Part shown: one piece after another, positions 8,013-16,589 of the stretch
How the letters are laid out: the number at the start of each line of letters is the position of its first letter
Numbering within the stretch: the first letter of the stretch is position 1
Source: Legionella fallonii LLAP-10
GTDB taxonomy: Bacteria; Pseudomonadota; Gammaproteobacteria; Legionellales; Legionellaceae
Reading direction: 5' to 3'
Assembly (NCBI RefSeq): GCF_000953135.1
Contig: NZ_LN614827.1
Span: forward strand, 1,889,001 to 1,953,000
DNA length: 64,000 nucleotides
Notes under the pieces: model-generated
The model's database searches: none
The model's input: the letters and a program-made list of their open reading frames with translations, nothing else
Told to the model about the DNA's origin: nothing
Program-made: the position numbers and the translations under genes

Positions 8013-10100
8013 ATGTTAAACATATTTAGGCATAAAGAACATGACACTCATAAAGACGCTTTTAACGCGACTTATGACGCCCTTGAGCACATTAGGAAAA
8101 AATTAAAATCCTGCAAAAAATCGGATGATTATATCCCAATAGTTACAGACTATAAGAAAATCAATACAAAAACAGATTCTGTTTTACAATACACCCAAGA
8201 ACATGAACATGCGCGAGCAAAACTAGCTACGTTACAAGGTAAAATTGCACATTTAATGATGACCCTGAATCAGAAATTTGGAATAAAACCAGAAGAAGAC
8301 CAGGAATCAACTCACGAGTTAGTCGATGAACAGGAACAATCAGTCCAGGAAGAGAAATCCCAGACCGATGAAGAAAGCGCACAACATAAAAAGCATCACT
8401 CTCATAAAACTACTAGCATAGATGATTCTCATATAGAACCAACAACATCTACTAAGCATCATCACCGCTCTAAATCCCACGACTCTGAATCTAAGAAAAC
8501 AATAACAGTACATCATCACCATCACAACTCTACGGAAAAAGATAAAGCAGCAATAATTGTAGAACCAATTGAAGAAAATGGAGTTACTTCTACAGCCCCC
8601 AAAGAGACTCCAAAAGTTGTAGAAACTCCTGTGGAGCAAACAGCCACATCGACTGAACCAAAAGAAGCTCCAGTAGTGGCAGAAACCCCTGTGCTACAAA
8701 CAGCCACATCGACTGAACCAAAAGAAACTCCAGTAGTGACAGAAACCCCTGTGGAGCAAACAGCCACATCGACTGAACCAAAAGAAGCTCCAGTAGTGAC
8801 AGAAACCCCTGTGCTACAAACAGCCACATCGACTGAACCAAAAGAAACTCCAGTAGTGACAGAAACCCCTGTGCTACAAACAGCCACATCGACTGAACCA
8901 AAAGAAACTCCTGTAGTGACAGAAACCCCTGTGGAGCAAACAGCCACATCGACTGAACCAAAAGAAGCTCCAGTAGTGACAGAAACCCCTGTGCTACAAA
9001 CAGCCACATCGACTGAACCAAAAGAAGCTCCAGTAGTGACAGAAACCCCTGTGGTACAAACAGCCACATCGACTGAACCAAAAGAAGCTCCAGTAGTGAC
9101 AGAAACCCCTGTGGTACAAACAGCCACATCGACTGAACCAAAAGAAGCCCCAGTAGTGACAGAAACCCCTGTGGTACAAACAGCCACATCGACTGAATCC
9201 AAAGAAACACCAGTAGTGGCAGAAACTCCTGTGGAACAGGTAGTCTCATCGACTGAACCCAAAGAAACACCAGTAGTGGCAGAAACTCCTGTGGAGCAGG
9301 TAGTCTCATCGACTGAACCCAAAGAAACACCAGTAGTGGCAGAAACTCCTGTGGATCAGGTAGTCTCATCGACTGAACCCAAAGAAACACCAGTAGTGGC
9401 AGAAACTCCTGTGGAGCAGGTAGTCTCATCGACTGAACCCAAAGAAACACCAATAATGGCAGAAACTCCTGTGGAGCAGGTAGTCTCATCGACTGAACCC
9501 AAAGAAACGCCTGTAGTGGCAGAAACTCCTGTGGATACCATTGTTTCTTCTTCAGAAGAAATTGATTCTGAAACAGAGATCTTAATACGTGGACCATCCT
9601 CTGAAGAAGAGCCTCAAAATCAAAAAGCTATTGAAGCTGCTATTCAAGAAAAAGCAAAGCGAGAACAGCAGCTGAATGAATATGCAAAGTGGCTGAAAAA
9701 GTTAGAGGGAAAGCGTGATGAATTACACACACGATATCCACAAGATTCTAGCGATGATGCAAGTAATGCCTATGGAGCGGCATGTCAATTAGTTAATATT
9801 CTCAATGGATATGCTGAGCAATATAAAAATCAGGATATTAATCTGAAACAATTTAAGGAAAACTCATCCAGAGTTATCCAAAATAAACGTCATGGCATAC
9901 TCGGTGAACATAGAGGAGTTAAAGAAATATTAGTTAATCTTTTACTAGCCATTGGAACACTTGGAGTGGGTTATGCTATTGCAGCACTCTTTACTCAAAG
10001 TCTGACTCCAATAAAATGCAATACAGCTACAGTAAATCTACTTAATGATACGGAGCAAAAGCTGGATGAAGTAGAAAATAGCACTAGTATGAGTATCTAA
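8013..10100 (+). CDS. Repeat-rich effector candidate with fifteen 20-residue repeats
   Basis: 695 residues, function unknown. Residues about 1-100 are charged and helical. A His-rich stretch follows (about 120-175, including HHHHHH-like runs). Then fifteen tandem repeats of 20 residues (consensus TATSTEPKEAPVVTETPV plus two residues; about 210-509), proline-, threonine- and glutamate-rich and surely extended or disordered. The C-terminal part is a charged coiled coil (about 540-625) and one hydrophobic segment ILVNLLLAIGTLGVGYAIAA (about 640-660), ending in DETEQ-like acidic residues near the C-terminus. The architecture suits a membrane-attached translocated protein; secretion is inferred. 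Start has AAGGAG. First of three large same-strand genes. Confidence 0.8.
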   Translation: MLNIFRHKEHDTHKDAFNATYDALEHIRKKLKSCKKSDDYIPIVTDYKKINTKTDSVLQYTQEHEHARAKLATLQGKIAHLMMTLNQKFGIKPEEDQESTHELVDEQEQSVQEEKSQTDEESAQHKKHHSHKTTSIDDSHIEPTTSTKHHHRSKSHDSESKKTITVHHHHHNSTEKDKAAIIVEPIEENGVTSTAPKETPKVVETPVEQTATSTEPKEAPVVAETPVLQTATSTEPKETPVVTETPVEQTATSTEPKEAPVVTETPVLQTATSTEPKETPVVTETPVLQTATSTEPKETPVVTETPVEQTATSTEPKEAPVVTETPVLQTATSTEPKEAPVVTETPVVQTATSTEPKEAPVVTETPVVQTATSTEPKEAPVVTETPVVQTATSTESKETPVVAETPVEQVVSSTEPKETPVVAETPVEQVVSSTEPKETPVVAETPVDQVVSSTEPKETPVVAETPVEQVVSSTEPKETPIMAETPVEQVVSSTEPKETPVVAETPVDTIVSSSEEIDSETEILIRGPSSEEEPQNQKAIEAAIQEKAKREQQLNEYAKWLKKLEGKRDELHTRYPQDSSDDASNAYGAACQLVNILNGYAEQYKNQDINLKQFKENSSRVIQNKRHGILGEHRGVKEILVNLLLAIGTLGVGYAIAALFTQSLTPIKCNTATVNLLNDTEQKLDEVENSTSMSI
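8641..9540 (+). repeat. Fifteen 60-bp tandem repeats inside the effector-like gene
   Basis: Fifteen units of exactly 60 bases in frame. The first ten begin with CAGCCACATCGACTGAA; the last five begin with TAGTCTCATCGACTGAA, and unit 10 (9181-9240) is a hybrid between the two types. Near identity at silent positions within each block points to recent expansion by slippage or recombination, so unit number probably varies between strains. The opposite-strand open frames here are artefacts of the repeat. Confidence 0.95.
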
Positions 10101-10457
10101 TCAGCCTTAAGTCTGACCGGAATTCCATGACCGTCAGGTTAATCGGGTCCGGTCTGGCACAGAGTACACAAAATAAAAAATTCAAAATAGCCTTGATGCA
10201 GCACAGCGTAATCAAGGTTTCCCTCTCAATCTGTCAATAGATTAAAACATCAAATGAACCGAATGTCAGGCTCATTTGCCAAGGAGATCCTATCGAAAAA
10301 TATTTTAACCAGTGATTACTCTGTGCTGCATCAAGGCTACTTTGAGTTGAATGAGTGTATTTATTGTACGATAACAATAATTTATCGTTATAAAAAACTA
10401 TTCAATAACGTGTTTTTTTGCTACAATGTAATCAATATTTGAACCAGGCTGGTGCTT
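10101..10457. other. Intergenic with hairpin, no gene
   Basis: GACCGGA (10115-10121) pairs with TCCGGTC (10148-10154), enclosing CCGTCAGGTTAA, a phrase also seen near 56800. A 62-codon open frame at 10254-10442 lacks ribosome site and protein-like composition and is not called. AT-rich sequence before 10458 probably includes the next promoter. Confidence 0.4.
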
Positions 10458-12347
10458 ATGAGTAATGGGACAGCTCCAAAATTAACAATGACCAGTGACA
10501 TGGTGCACAATCATAATTGTCATGCCTATCTTCTTCAATTAAAACCATTTATTAATCAGCACATTCTCGATTTAAACCAATCTTTTTTAGATCAAATAAC
10601 ACAACTAGACGAAGAATATAATGAAGGTTTTCCCTATGGTAATTTATATTCAAATGCTATTAGTGCTTTAGAAGACCAACTGGATCTTCTGTACGCATGT
10701 GCCAACGCAGAGCAAACCGAAGCGCTAGACGACTTAGTTTTTATTATTTATCACAATAATAGTCGAATATTGGAACAGACTGAATGGATTAATCAAATTG
10801 GCTCACAAACTCGACCAATACAAGTGGATACCAGCAAACGAATTGAGCATGAATTAGAAGACAATGATCAACTAATTAATAAAATCTCTCCCAATACCAC
10901 AAGTCAGGTATTTAACAGAATAGGTTCTGTATTTTCTGCCAATTTTAAACCCCAGCTAGCGACTAATCTCCCCTCTCTTAAAAACTACTCTTACAGAGAA
11001 AATGTAAATCCAACTGAATACCGGTTTGGAACACAAGCTCAACGACATGAAGGTGCCGTACGTATCAGTCCGTTATTCAAACGCTGGCTATTGATCAACG
11101 CTCGCCAATGCTCTCCTAGTCAATCTATAGCTTATATCTATTTTAATAACTTAGGTCTTGATAGAAGTCATTTTGATATTGCTGGCTCAAAGGAAAGAAA
11201 TTTATCGTTAACCCTACATGAATTGGAGCATGATTCATCTCTAAAAATAGCAGTCATTACCCTTCCCGCCTATCAATCACTGATGGACGAATCTCATTAT
11301 AATAAAACTGAAGATCATCTTTCTTATACTGCAGTATTCAAAGAGCTCATTGAGGTAGCGGAAGGCAAAGGACATGAAAGTGATATTGCTGACTTTTGGA
11401 TAAGTAAAGAAATTAGAAAGCAACTATTTGGTAACGATAAAGAGCAATTTATAATATTTTCAAAATTACTAACTAATAGCTTTAAAGAATATGGAGTAAA
11501 TCCATCTGATACTTTATCAACTGCACAAAAACAGGCTATTTGGCTACACTTTACTAAATTTGAATTAACTAATTACATAATAAATACCCTAAATCCTAGA
11601 GGTTACAATTTTTCTTGTAAGGATGCCATAGACCGAGGCGCGCTATCTTCCGCTTATTATAATTTAATGAATTCTTTTAAATTGCAGCAACCAATACAAA
11701 GAGAAGAATTTGAAAGAGCATTGGATGCGGCTGCTGCCCATGTCAAAGGGCGAGGGATGAATTTTCATCGAAATATTATTTGGAATGCTCTAGACAGCTA
11801 TGTTAATGCGAATTATGAAACGTTAATCACTGATGATAAAAAATCATGGTTAATTTTTTGGCGAGATATGAATTGCCCTCACTCGCGTGTTCCCCAATTA
11901 CTTGAAATTCGAATTAACCAACTGCAAATGCAGCTTGATTCATTGTCCCCACAAAACCTAGCGCTACAAAAAACAGGAAATAAACTCTTAAAAGCGATAA
12001 AAGAGCAACACGAAGCTCAAATCAATGGACAAAGGTTATTACTTGAGTTAGTCGCTCGTACCTCGCAATTGCTAACCATTCATTCCCCTTCTCAAGCAAC
12101 AATTCAAGCCTATGAAAATCTGGCTGAAGAGCTACAACTCAATCATCCTATGTTACATATTATCGCTGGTATAGCGAAAGTTTTTTTAGGCATACTTTTA
12201 TTTCTTCCTTCTTTTGGTTACTCAAAATCGCTCATTAACAGTGGTATTTCCACATATAAAACTGGATTTTTTGCCTCACAAAGAGCTCAATTAAATGAGG
12301 ATATTATTGAGTTCTCTTCAACCTATATTTGTACCCCCGTTGCTTGA
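10458..12347 (+). CDS. Effector candidate with CX5R phosphatase-like motif
   Basis: 629 residues, no family recognised with certainty. The notable site is CKDAIDRG at 387-394, which fits the Cys-X5-Arg loop of cysteine phosphatases and recalls the CKSxxDR loops of SopB/IpgD-type and Legionella SidF/SidP phosphoinositide phosphatases and the C-X-D-X-X-D-R loop of Sac enzymes. The preceding HFTKFELTNYIINTLNPRG and following SSAYYNLMNSF are helical, as expected around such a loop. A hydrophobic segment near 570-590 (IIAGIAKVFLGILLFLPSF) would give membrane association, followed by a short acidic tail. Phosphatase activity is inference from the motif only. ATG 10458 is preferred to GTG 10452. Second of three neighbouring effector-like genes. 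Confidence 0.7.
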   Translation: MSNGTAPKLTMTSDMVHNHNCHAYLLQLKPFINQHILDLNQSFLDQITQLDEEYNEGFPYGNLYSNAISALEDQLDLLYACANAEQTEALDDLVFIIYHNNSRILEQTEWINQIGSQTRPIQVDTSKRIEHELEDNDQLINKISPNTTSQVFNRIGSVFSANFKPQLATNLPSLKNYSYRENVNPTEYRFGTQAQRHEGAVRISPLFKRWLLINARQCSPSQSIAYIYFNNLGLDRSHFDIAGSKERNLSLTLHELEHDSSLKIAVITLPAYQSLMDESHYNKTEDHLSYTAVFKELIEVAEGKGHESDIADFWISKEIRKQLFGNDKEQFIIFSKLLTNSFKEYGVNPSDTLSTAQKQAIWLHFTKFELTNYIINTLNPRGYNFSCKDAIDRGALSSAYYNLMNSFKLQQPIQREEFERALDAAAAHVKGRGMNFHRNIIWNALDSYVNANYETLITDDKKSWLIFWRDMNCPHSRVPQLLEIRINQLQMQLDSLSPQNLALQKTGNKLLKAIKEQHEAQINGQRLLLELVARTSQLLTIHSPSQATIQAYENLAEELQLNHPMLHIIAGIAKVFLGILLFLPSFGYSKSLINSGISTYKTGFFASQRAQLNEDIIEFSSTYICTPVA

Positions 12348-12419
12348 CTCCTTAAATTACTCTACCATCATTAGAGTTCTTTTAAAGAAGTCAATCTAAA
12401 ACAATAATCTGGAGTGATT

Positions 12420-14099
12420 ATGCCTTTAGCCGACTACAACGTGCAGGAATTTGTAACAGAACAAGTCAATAGCTACATACAAAGCAATGAATTAACTTTT
12501 TCTGAATTAAAAACATTAATCCTTAGTAAGTCCCCTATTCCTAAACTTCATTCTCAAATAGTTAGCATTTTGACTCAGGCGAAAAGCTCAGAACAAATGA
12601 AGGTAAAAGAAAACCTGGAAAAGGAAGCGTATAAAAAACAACTTGATGAAGATAGAAAACAAATAAGACAAGATCAATCAGTCGCACTAAAGGATGAAGA
12701 ATTAAAAGAAAATTTAAGCGCTAAATTGAAAGATAATACGACACAATTGAACACCTACGCAAACGAGTTATCTTTACTTAAAATTCAGCTAGCCAGGTTA
12801 CTTGAAGTTGAATCTCGGCAAGATAAGACGCATCATCATGAACATGAAGTCAAACACGAACATCAACATGAGCATAGGCACAACATAAAATCTACTCTCG
12901 TCTCACGCGACGAGTCTAAAACATTAATTGAACAAGCCAACAAAGAGATAGAACAGCATCAGTTTAAAATCCAAGCCCTTGTAATCGAAAGAAATGATAC
13001 TCACAAAATGATGAATGAAATAGAGATTCGAGCTAAAGAGCGATTAATAGCACAAGTCGAGAGAAATAACCGTGAACAAGCAAGAATTGGATATAACATT
13101 ACAAAGCAAGGACTACGAGATACTTTATCACATGAACGTTGGGAACAATTATTAAACAATATTCAAAGACAACACAAAGCACTGGAAATAAAATGTGCAG
13201 AATTAATCAAAGAAACAGAAAAAATTAATTATCTCTCTTTTTTTGAGCGGTTAACTCATCATGTAGATCACCTTCTTCGTCCTCTTGCAGAGGTTGAAGC
13301 ACTCAAAGGACTCTTAAAATTAATCAAGCAACATTTACAACAGGAACAAGAAGTAGCAAATATTAGAGGCAGTCTAAACAAGAAAAACAATATGATTGAG
13401 GACCAATGCAATACATTAGATAAACTCAAAGCGCGAATTACCTCTTTACGCCAAGATAATCCCAATTTAACATCTTTTAATCAACAACTGGCTAAACGTA
13501 ATGAGGAGCTTACCCTATCCTTAGAGCAAAATACAAAAGAATACCAGCGCTTCTTAACACCTACTCTACCATTATTCGCAGTGACACTTCTATTAACCAT
13601 TCCGCTTATTCTAGTTATCAATGGAGTTATTCCTGCGTTTACTACACCTATTTTATTATTTACCCTGTTTGCTAGTCCGCCAGCACTTTCACTTTTGACT
13701 ACTCTTATAATTGGCATTTTAACTGCGGTCTATGCTTATAAGGCTCATTCAGATCAGGCAGAAATGGACAGCAATAACCTCTCTATAGAAAATAATAAGA
13801 ACCAAATGAGCAAAAACACTCAGGATCTGCTTACATTACAAACCAGCACCATTCCGGATCTGGAGATACAAATCAAAAATGATGAGCTCATTAGGGGGCG
13901 TTTAAGTGAGGAATTACAAAAATCGGAGCTTCTTTTAAGACAAACCTTTGAGCAAGCCCAAGGAATTAAACCACGACAGTTAAGATCTTCATTTTTGGAT
14001 AAAGATAACAAAACTCCTCTATCTGAAAAAACAAACTCACTCTCACTAGATGATGAAGACGTGCTTGAAGAAGTCTGCGCAGCAACCATCTTGAATTAA
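12420..14099 (+). CDS. Coiled-coil membrane protein, effector candidate
   Basis: 559 residues, unknown function. Long charged coiled coils (about 45-110, 165-300, 320-375) are interrupted by a His/Glu-rich stretch near 135-155 (HHHEHEVKHEHQHEHRH) that might bind metal. Two adjacent hydrophobic segments follow (about 382-405 and 410-440, rich in L, I, P and T), then another helix and an acidic tail containing DDEDVLEE, like the E-block often seen at the C-terminus of Dot/Icm substrates. ATG 12420 is chosen for the GGAG site 9 bases before it. The His-rich segment and coiled coils recall the first gene of this group, suggesting related design rather than proven homology. Confidence 0.72.
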   Translation: MPLADYNVQEFVTEQVNSYIQSNELTFSELKTLILSKSPIPKLHSQIVSILTQAKSSEQMKVKENLEKEAYKKQLDEDRKQIRQDQSVALKDEELKENLSAKLKDNTTQLNTYANELSLLKIQLARLLEVESRQDKTHHHEHEVKHEHQHEHRHNIKSTLVSRDESKTLIEQANKEIEQHQFKIQALVIERNDTHKMMNEIEIRAKERLIAQVERNNREQARIGYNITKQGLRDTLSHERWEQLLNNIQRQHKALEIKCAELIKETEKINYLSFFERLTHHVDHLLRPLAEVEALKGLLKLIKQHLQQEQEVANIRGSLNKKNNMIEDQCNTLDKLKARITSLRQDNPNLTSFNQQLAKRNEELTLSLEQNTKEYQRFLTPTLPLFAVTLLLTIPLILVINGVIPAFTTPILLFTLFASPPALSLLTTLIIGILTAVYAYKAHSDQAEMDSNNLSIENNKNQMSKNTQDLLTLQTSTIPDLEIQIKNDELIRGRLSEELQKSELLLRQTFEQAQGIKPRQLRSSFLDKDNKTPLSEKTNSLSLDDEDVLEEVCAATILN

Positions 14100-14131
14100 G
14101 CATTCAACACATTTGTTACATTACGATTATG

Positions 14132-14217
14132 GTCATCCAGAGTGCAGCGAAGGATCTCCAGCAAAACGCATTGTGATCCATTTAGGAGATCCTTCGTTGC
14201 AAGCGCCTCTGGATGAC
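14132..14217. repeat. Complete CATCCAGAG palindromic repeat
   Basis: Outer arms GTCATCCAGAG (14132-14142) and CTCTGGATGAC (14207-14217) are exact inverse copies; inner arms GCAGCGAAGGATCTCC and GGAGATCCTTCGTTGC differ at one base. Part of it recurs at 2605-2680, and one arm resembles 55541-55552. Confidence 0.85.
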
Positions 14218-14316
14218 AGTATTGTAGGTCAAGCAACAGATTGCCCAGCCACTCCAAATTTGACGGCACTACCTCATTTAAGCTATTGTTAAAATTTAAT
14301 TTTAAGGCTAAAAGTC

Positions 14317-15540
14317 ATGATGAAGTCATATCAAGAACTAATCGCTGCAATAAAGATGAATCAAAGTGTTATGGTAGATCAACTCCATCAGTTTTGTAAT
14401 ATTAACTCAGGAACTACCAATTTAACTGGATTGGCTTTAATGGCTAAAACATTACATTCCGCCTACGAGCCAATAGCCGATACTATAGAAAATAAAAAAT
14501 TAACACCGTTGTCCTTAATGAGTATCAGCGGTAATCCCGCTGTGCAAAACTTTGGTGACGCACTATTTATTAGAAAACGCCCTCATTTAAAACGAAGAAT
14601 TTTATTAAGTGGTCATATGGATACCGTCTATGCTGCAAACAATCCATTCCAAAAGCTAACCTATATCAATGATAATCACATCAATGGACCTGGTGTCGCA
14701 GACATGAAAGGTGGATTAATTGTTATGCTACACGCACTGTCAGCTTTTGAGCAAAGCAATTATAGTGAGGAGCTAGGTTGGGATGTCTTAATTAATTCTG
14801 AAGAAGAAATTGGTTCACCAGCTTCTAGCGCACTATTCAACGAATTAGCCCCCAATTACCAGGTCGCGTTAGTTTATGAACCAGCCATGACTCCTGCAGG
14901 CACTTTAGCCAAAAATCGTCGAGGCAGCGGTAAATTAACGCTTATAGCAACCGGCAAGTCTGCACATGTAGGTAGAGCATTTGATGAGGGCCGAAATGCT
15001 ATCTGCTATTTAGCAGAAGCAATCACAGAGATTCATGCTCTAAATGGACAATGTGAAGGCATCACCATCAATGTCGGAAAAATTTCTGGTGGCGAAGCGT
15101 TGAATGTTGTTCCTGATCGAGCAGTTGCCCAACTTGATGTAAGAATCGCTCTACCAGAACACGAATTTTGGGTTAGAGAGCAACTCGATAAAATTATCAA
15201 TAAATTGAAGAGAGCAGATTATACTTTAAGTATACATGGCGGTTTTGGAAGGCCAGTGAAGCGCGTTTGCTCAGGAACCGAGCGTCTTTTCAACCGTATT
15301 CATCATTTAGGCAAAGAATTAGGTTTAAATATCGACTGGAAAGACAGTGGCGGCTGCTGTGATGGCAATAATCTGGCGCAACATGGTCTAGCGGTACTGG
15401 ATACCCTGGGAGTTAGAGGAGGAAATATACATAGTCCCGAAGAGTATATATTGCTTGATAGTTTATCTGAACGCGCCGCTCTTAGTGCCTTATTGTTAGT
15501 CGACTTAGCCCAAGGTGGCCTGGAGGATCTCAAGAAATGA
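14317..15540 (+). CDS. M20-family metallohydrolase in the arginine-catabolism operon
   Basis: 407 residues, a zinc-dependent amidohydrolase of the M20 family (carboxypeptidase G2 / ArgE / DapE relatives). Ligand motifs are in place: SGHMDTVYA (first Zn His), GPGVADMKGG (bridging Asp), NSEEEIGSP (catalytic Glu and Zn Glu) and GGNIHSPEEY (C-terminal Zn His). The central dimerisation domain is present. It heads an operon with astA, astD and astB and overlaps astA. The normal last enzyme of the pathway, AstE (N-succinylglutamate desuccinylase, an M14-type protein), is not in this cluster, so an M20 enzyme that cleaves succinylglutamate is a reasonable guess. Confidence 0.85.
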   Translation: MMKSYQELIAAIKMNQSVMVDQLHQFCNINSGTTNLTGLALMAKTLHSAYEPIADTIENKKLTPLSLMSISGNPAVQNFGDALFIRKRPHLKRRILLSGHMDTVYAANNPFQKLTYINDNHINGPGVADMKGGLIVMLHALSAFEQSNYSEELGWDVLINSEEEIGSPASSALFNELAPNYQVALVYEPAMTPAGTLAKNRRGSGKLTLIATGKSAHVGRAFDEGRNAICYLAEAITEIHALNGQCEGITINVGKISGGEALNVVPDRAVAQLDVRIALPEHEFWVREQLDKIINKLKRADYTLSIHGGFGRPVKRVCSGTERLFNRIHHLGKELGLNIDWKDSGGCCDGNNLAQHGLAVLDTLGVRGGNIHSPEEYILLDSLSERAALSALLLVDLAQGGLEDLKK

Positions 15541-16580
15541 TGCTTTTTCGCAGTGCCAGGGAATCTGATTTAGATGAGGTATACTACCTTGCTGAGAAAA
15601 GTGGGATTGGAATGACCACTCTTCCTAAAAATAAAGAACTACTCAAAAAACGTCTTCACTGGTCCTGCGATTCATATAACAAAACAGTAACTAAACCGAT
15701 TAACGAATATTATCTTTTTGTTTTAGAAGATCAAAGCAACAAAAAAATAGTGGGCACTTCTGCCATAGAAGCTAAAACAGGTTATGAAGCCCCATTTTAC
15801 TCTTATAAAGTTTCAAGACGTACTCGTATATGTCATTCCTTGAATATACGCAGCGAATACGAAGTATTAAGTCTGGTGAATGACAATCAAGGACGCTCTG
15901 AAATATGTACTCTTTTTCTTGAACCCAAATACAGAAAAAACAATAATGGTTTATTACTTTCAAAAGCACGTTTTCTATTCATGGCACAATATCCTGCGCG
16001 TTTTGCATCTACGATTATTGCTGAAATGCGTGGCATTTCCGATGAGTATGGGCAATCACCTTTCTGGGATAATGTTGGATTTCATTTTTTTCATATGCCA
16101 TTTGCCGAGGCTGACCGACTTACCTTAGCAACTAATAAGCAATTTATCGCAGACTTAATGCCGCGAAATCCTATCTATGTCAAACTGCTCTCCCCTGAGG
16201 CTCAGGCAGTCATTGGCAAACCTCATCACTCAACGGTACCGGCGATGACTATTTTACTAAGAGAAGGATTTCGCTATAACAACTATATCGATATTTTTGA
16301 TGCCGGCCCTACTATTGAAGCTCCTCTCTCAGAAATTAAAACACTTAATTTAAGCCGTCTTATGGTGGTAAAAAGTCTCAGCGATGAAGTAAGTAGTCAT
16401 AAATATTTACTGGCTAATATTGAATTAGATTTTAGAGCAACTATTGATTACGCCTTATTTAGCCCTAAAGACAATAGCTGTATTATCAGTAAGTCAACGG
16501 CCGCACTTTTAAATGTAACAGTTGGCAACAGTATTCGTGTTGCACCAATACAAATAAGCGAAACACCTTCATTCCAATGA
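15537..16580 (+). CDS. astA: Arginine N-succinyltransferase
   Basis: 347 residues, usual family length about 340. It transfers succinyl from succinyl-CoA to the alpha-amino group of arginine, the first step of the AST route. Family hallmarks seen: N-terminal LFRSARESDLDEVYYLAEKSG, SRRTRICHSL, EICTLFLEPKYRK, FASTIIAEMRG, SPFWDNVGFHFFHMPF, and GFRYNNYIDIFDAGPTIEA. Two adjacent ATGs (15537 and 15540) overlap the stop of the M20 gene; GGAGG at 15522-15526 serves either, so the genes are translationally coupled. Confidence 0.95.
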   Translation: MMLFRSARESDLDEVYYLAEKSGIGMTTLPKNKELLKKRLHWSCDSYNKTVTKPINEYYLFVLEDQSNKKIVGTSAIEAKTGYEAPFYSYKVSRRTRICHSLNIRSEYEVLSLVNDNQGRSEICTLFLEPKYRKNNNGLLLSKARFLFMAQYPARFASTIIAEMRGISDEYGQSPFWDNVGFHFFHMPFAEADRLTLATNKQFIADLMPRNPIYVKLLSPEAQAVIGKPHHSTVPAMTILLREGFRYNNYIDIFDAGPTIEAPLSEIKTLNLSRLMVVKSLSDEVSSHKYLLANIELDFRATIDYALFSPKDNSCIISKSTAALLNVTVGNSIRVAPIQISETPSFQ

Positions 16581-16589
16581 GGAAAAGAG

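Noticed and set aside
8641-9540. Regular repeats considered as a CRISPR array
   Set aside because: Units are contiguous with no spacers, in frame within a gene, and no cas genes are present.
8340-9597. Long minus-strand open frames opposite the 20-residue repeats
   Set aside because: They are artefacts of a 60-bp repeat length divisible by three; composition is absurd (repeating VCTTGVSVTTG or LWVQSMRL) and the plus frame has the ribosome site.
10254-10442. 62-codon open frame before the CX5R gene
   Set aside because: AT-rich, no ribosome site, sequence unlike protein.
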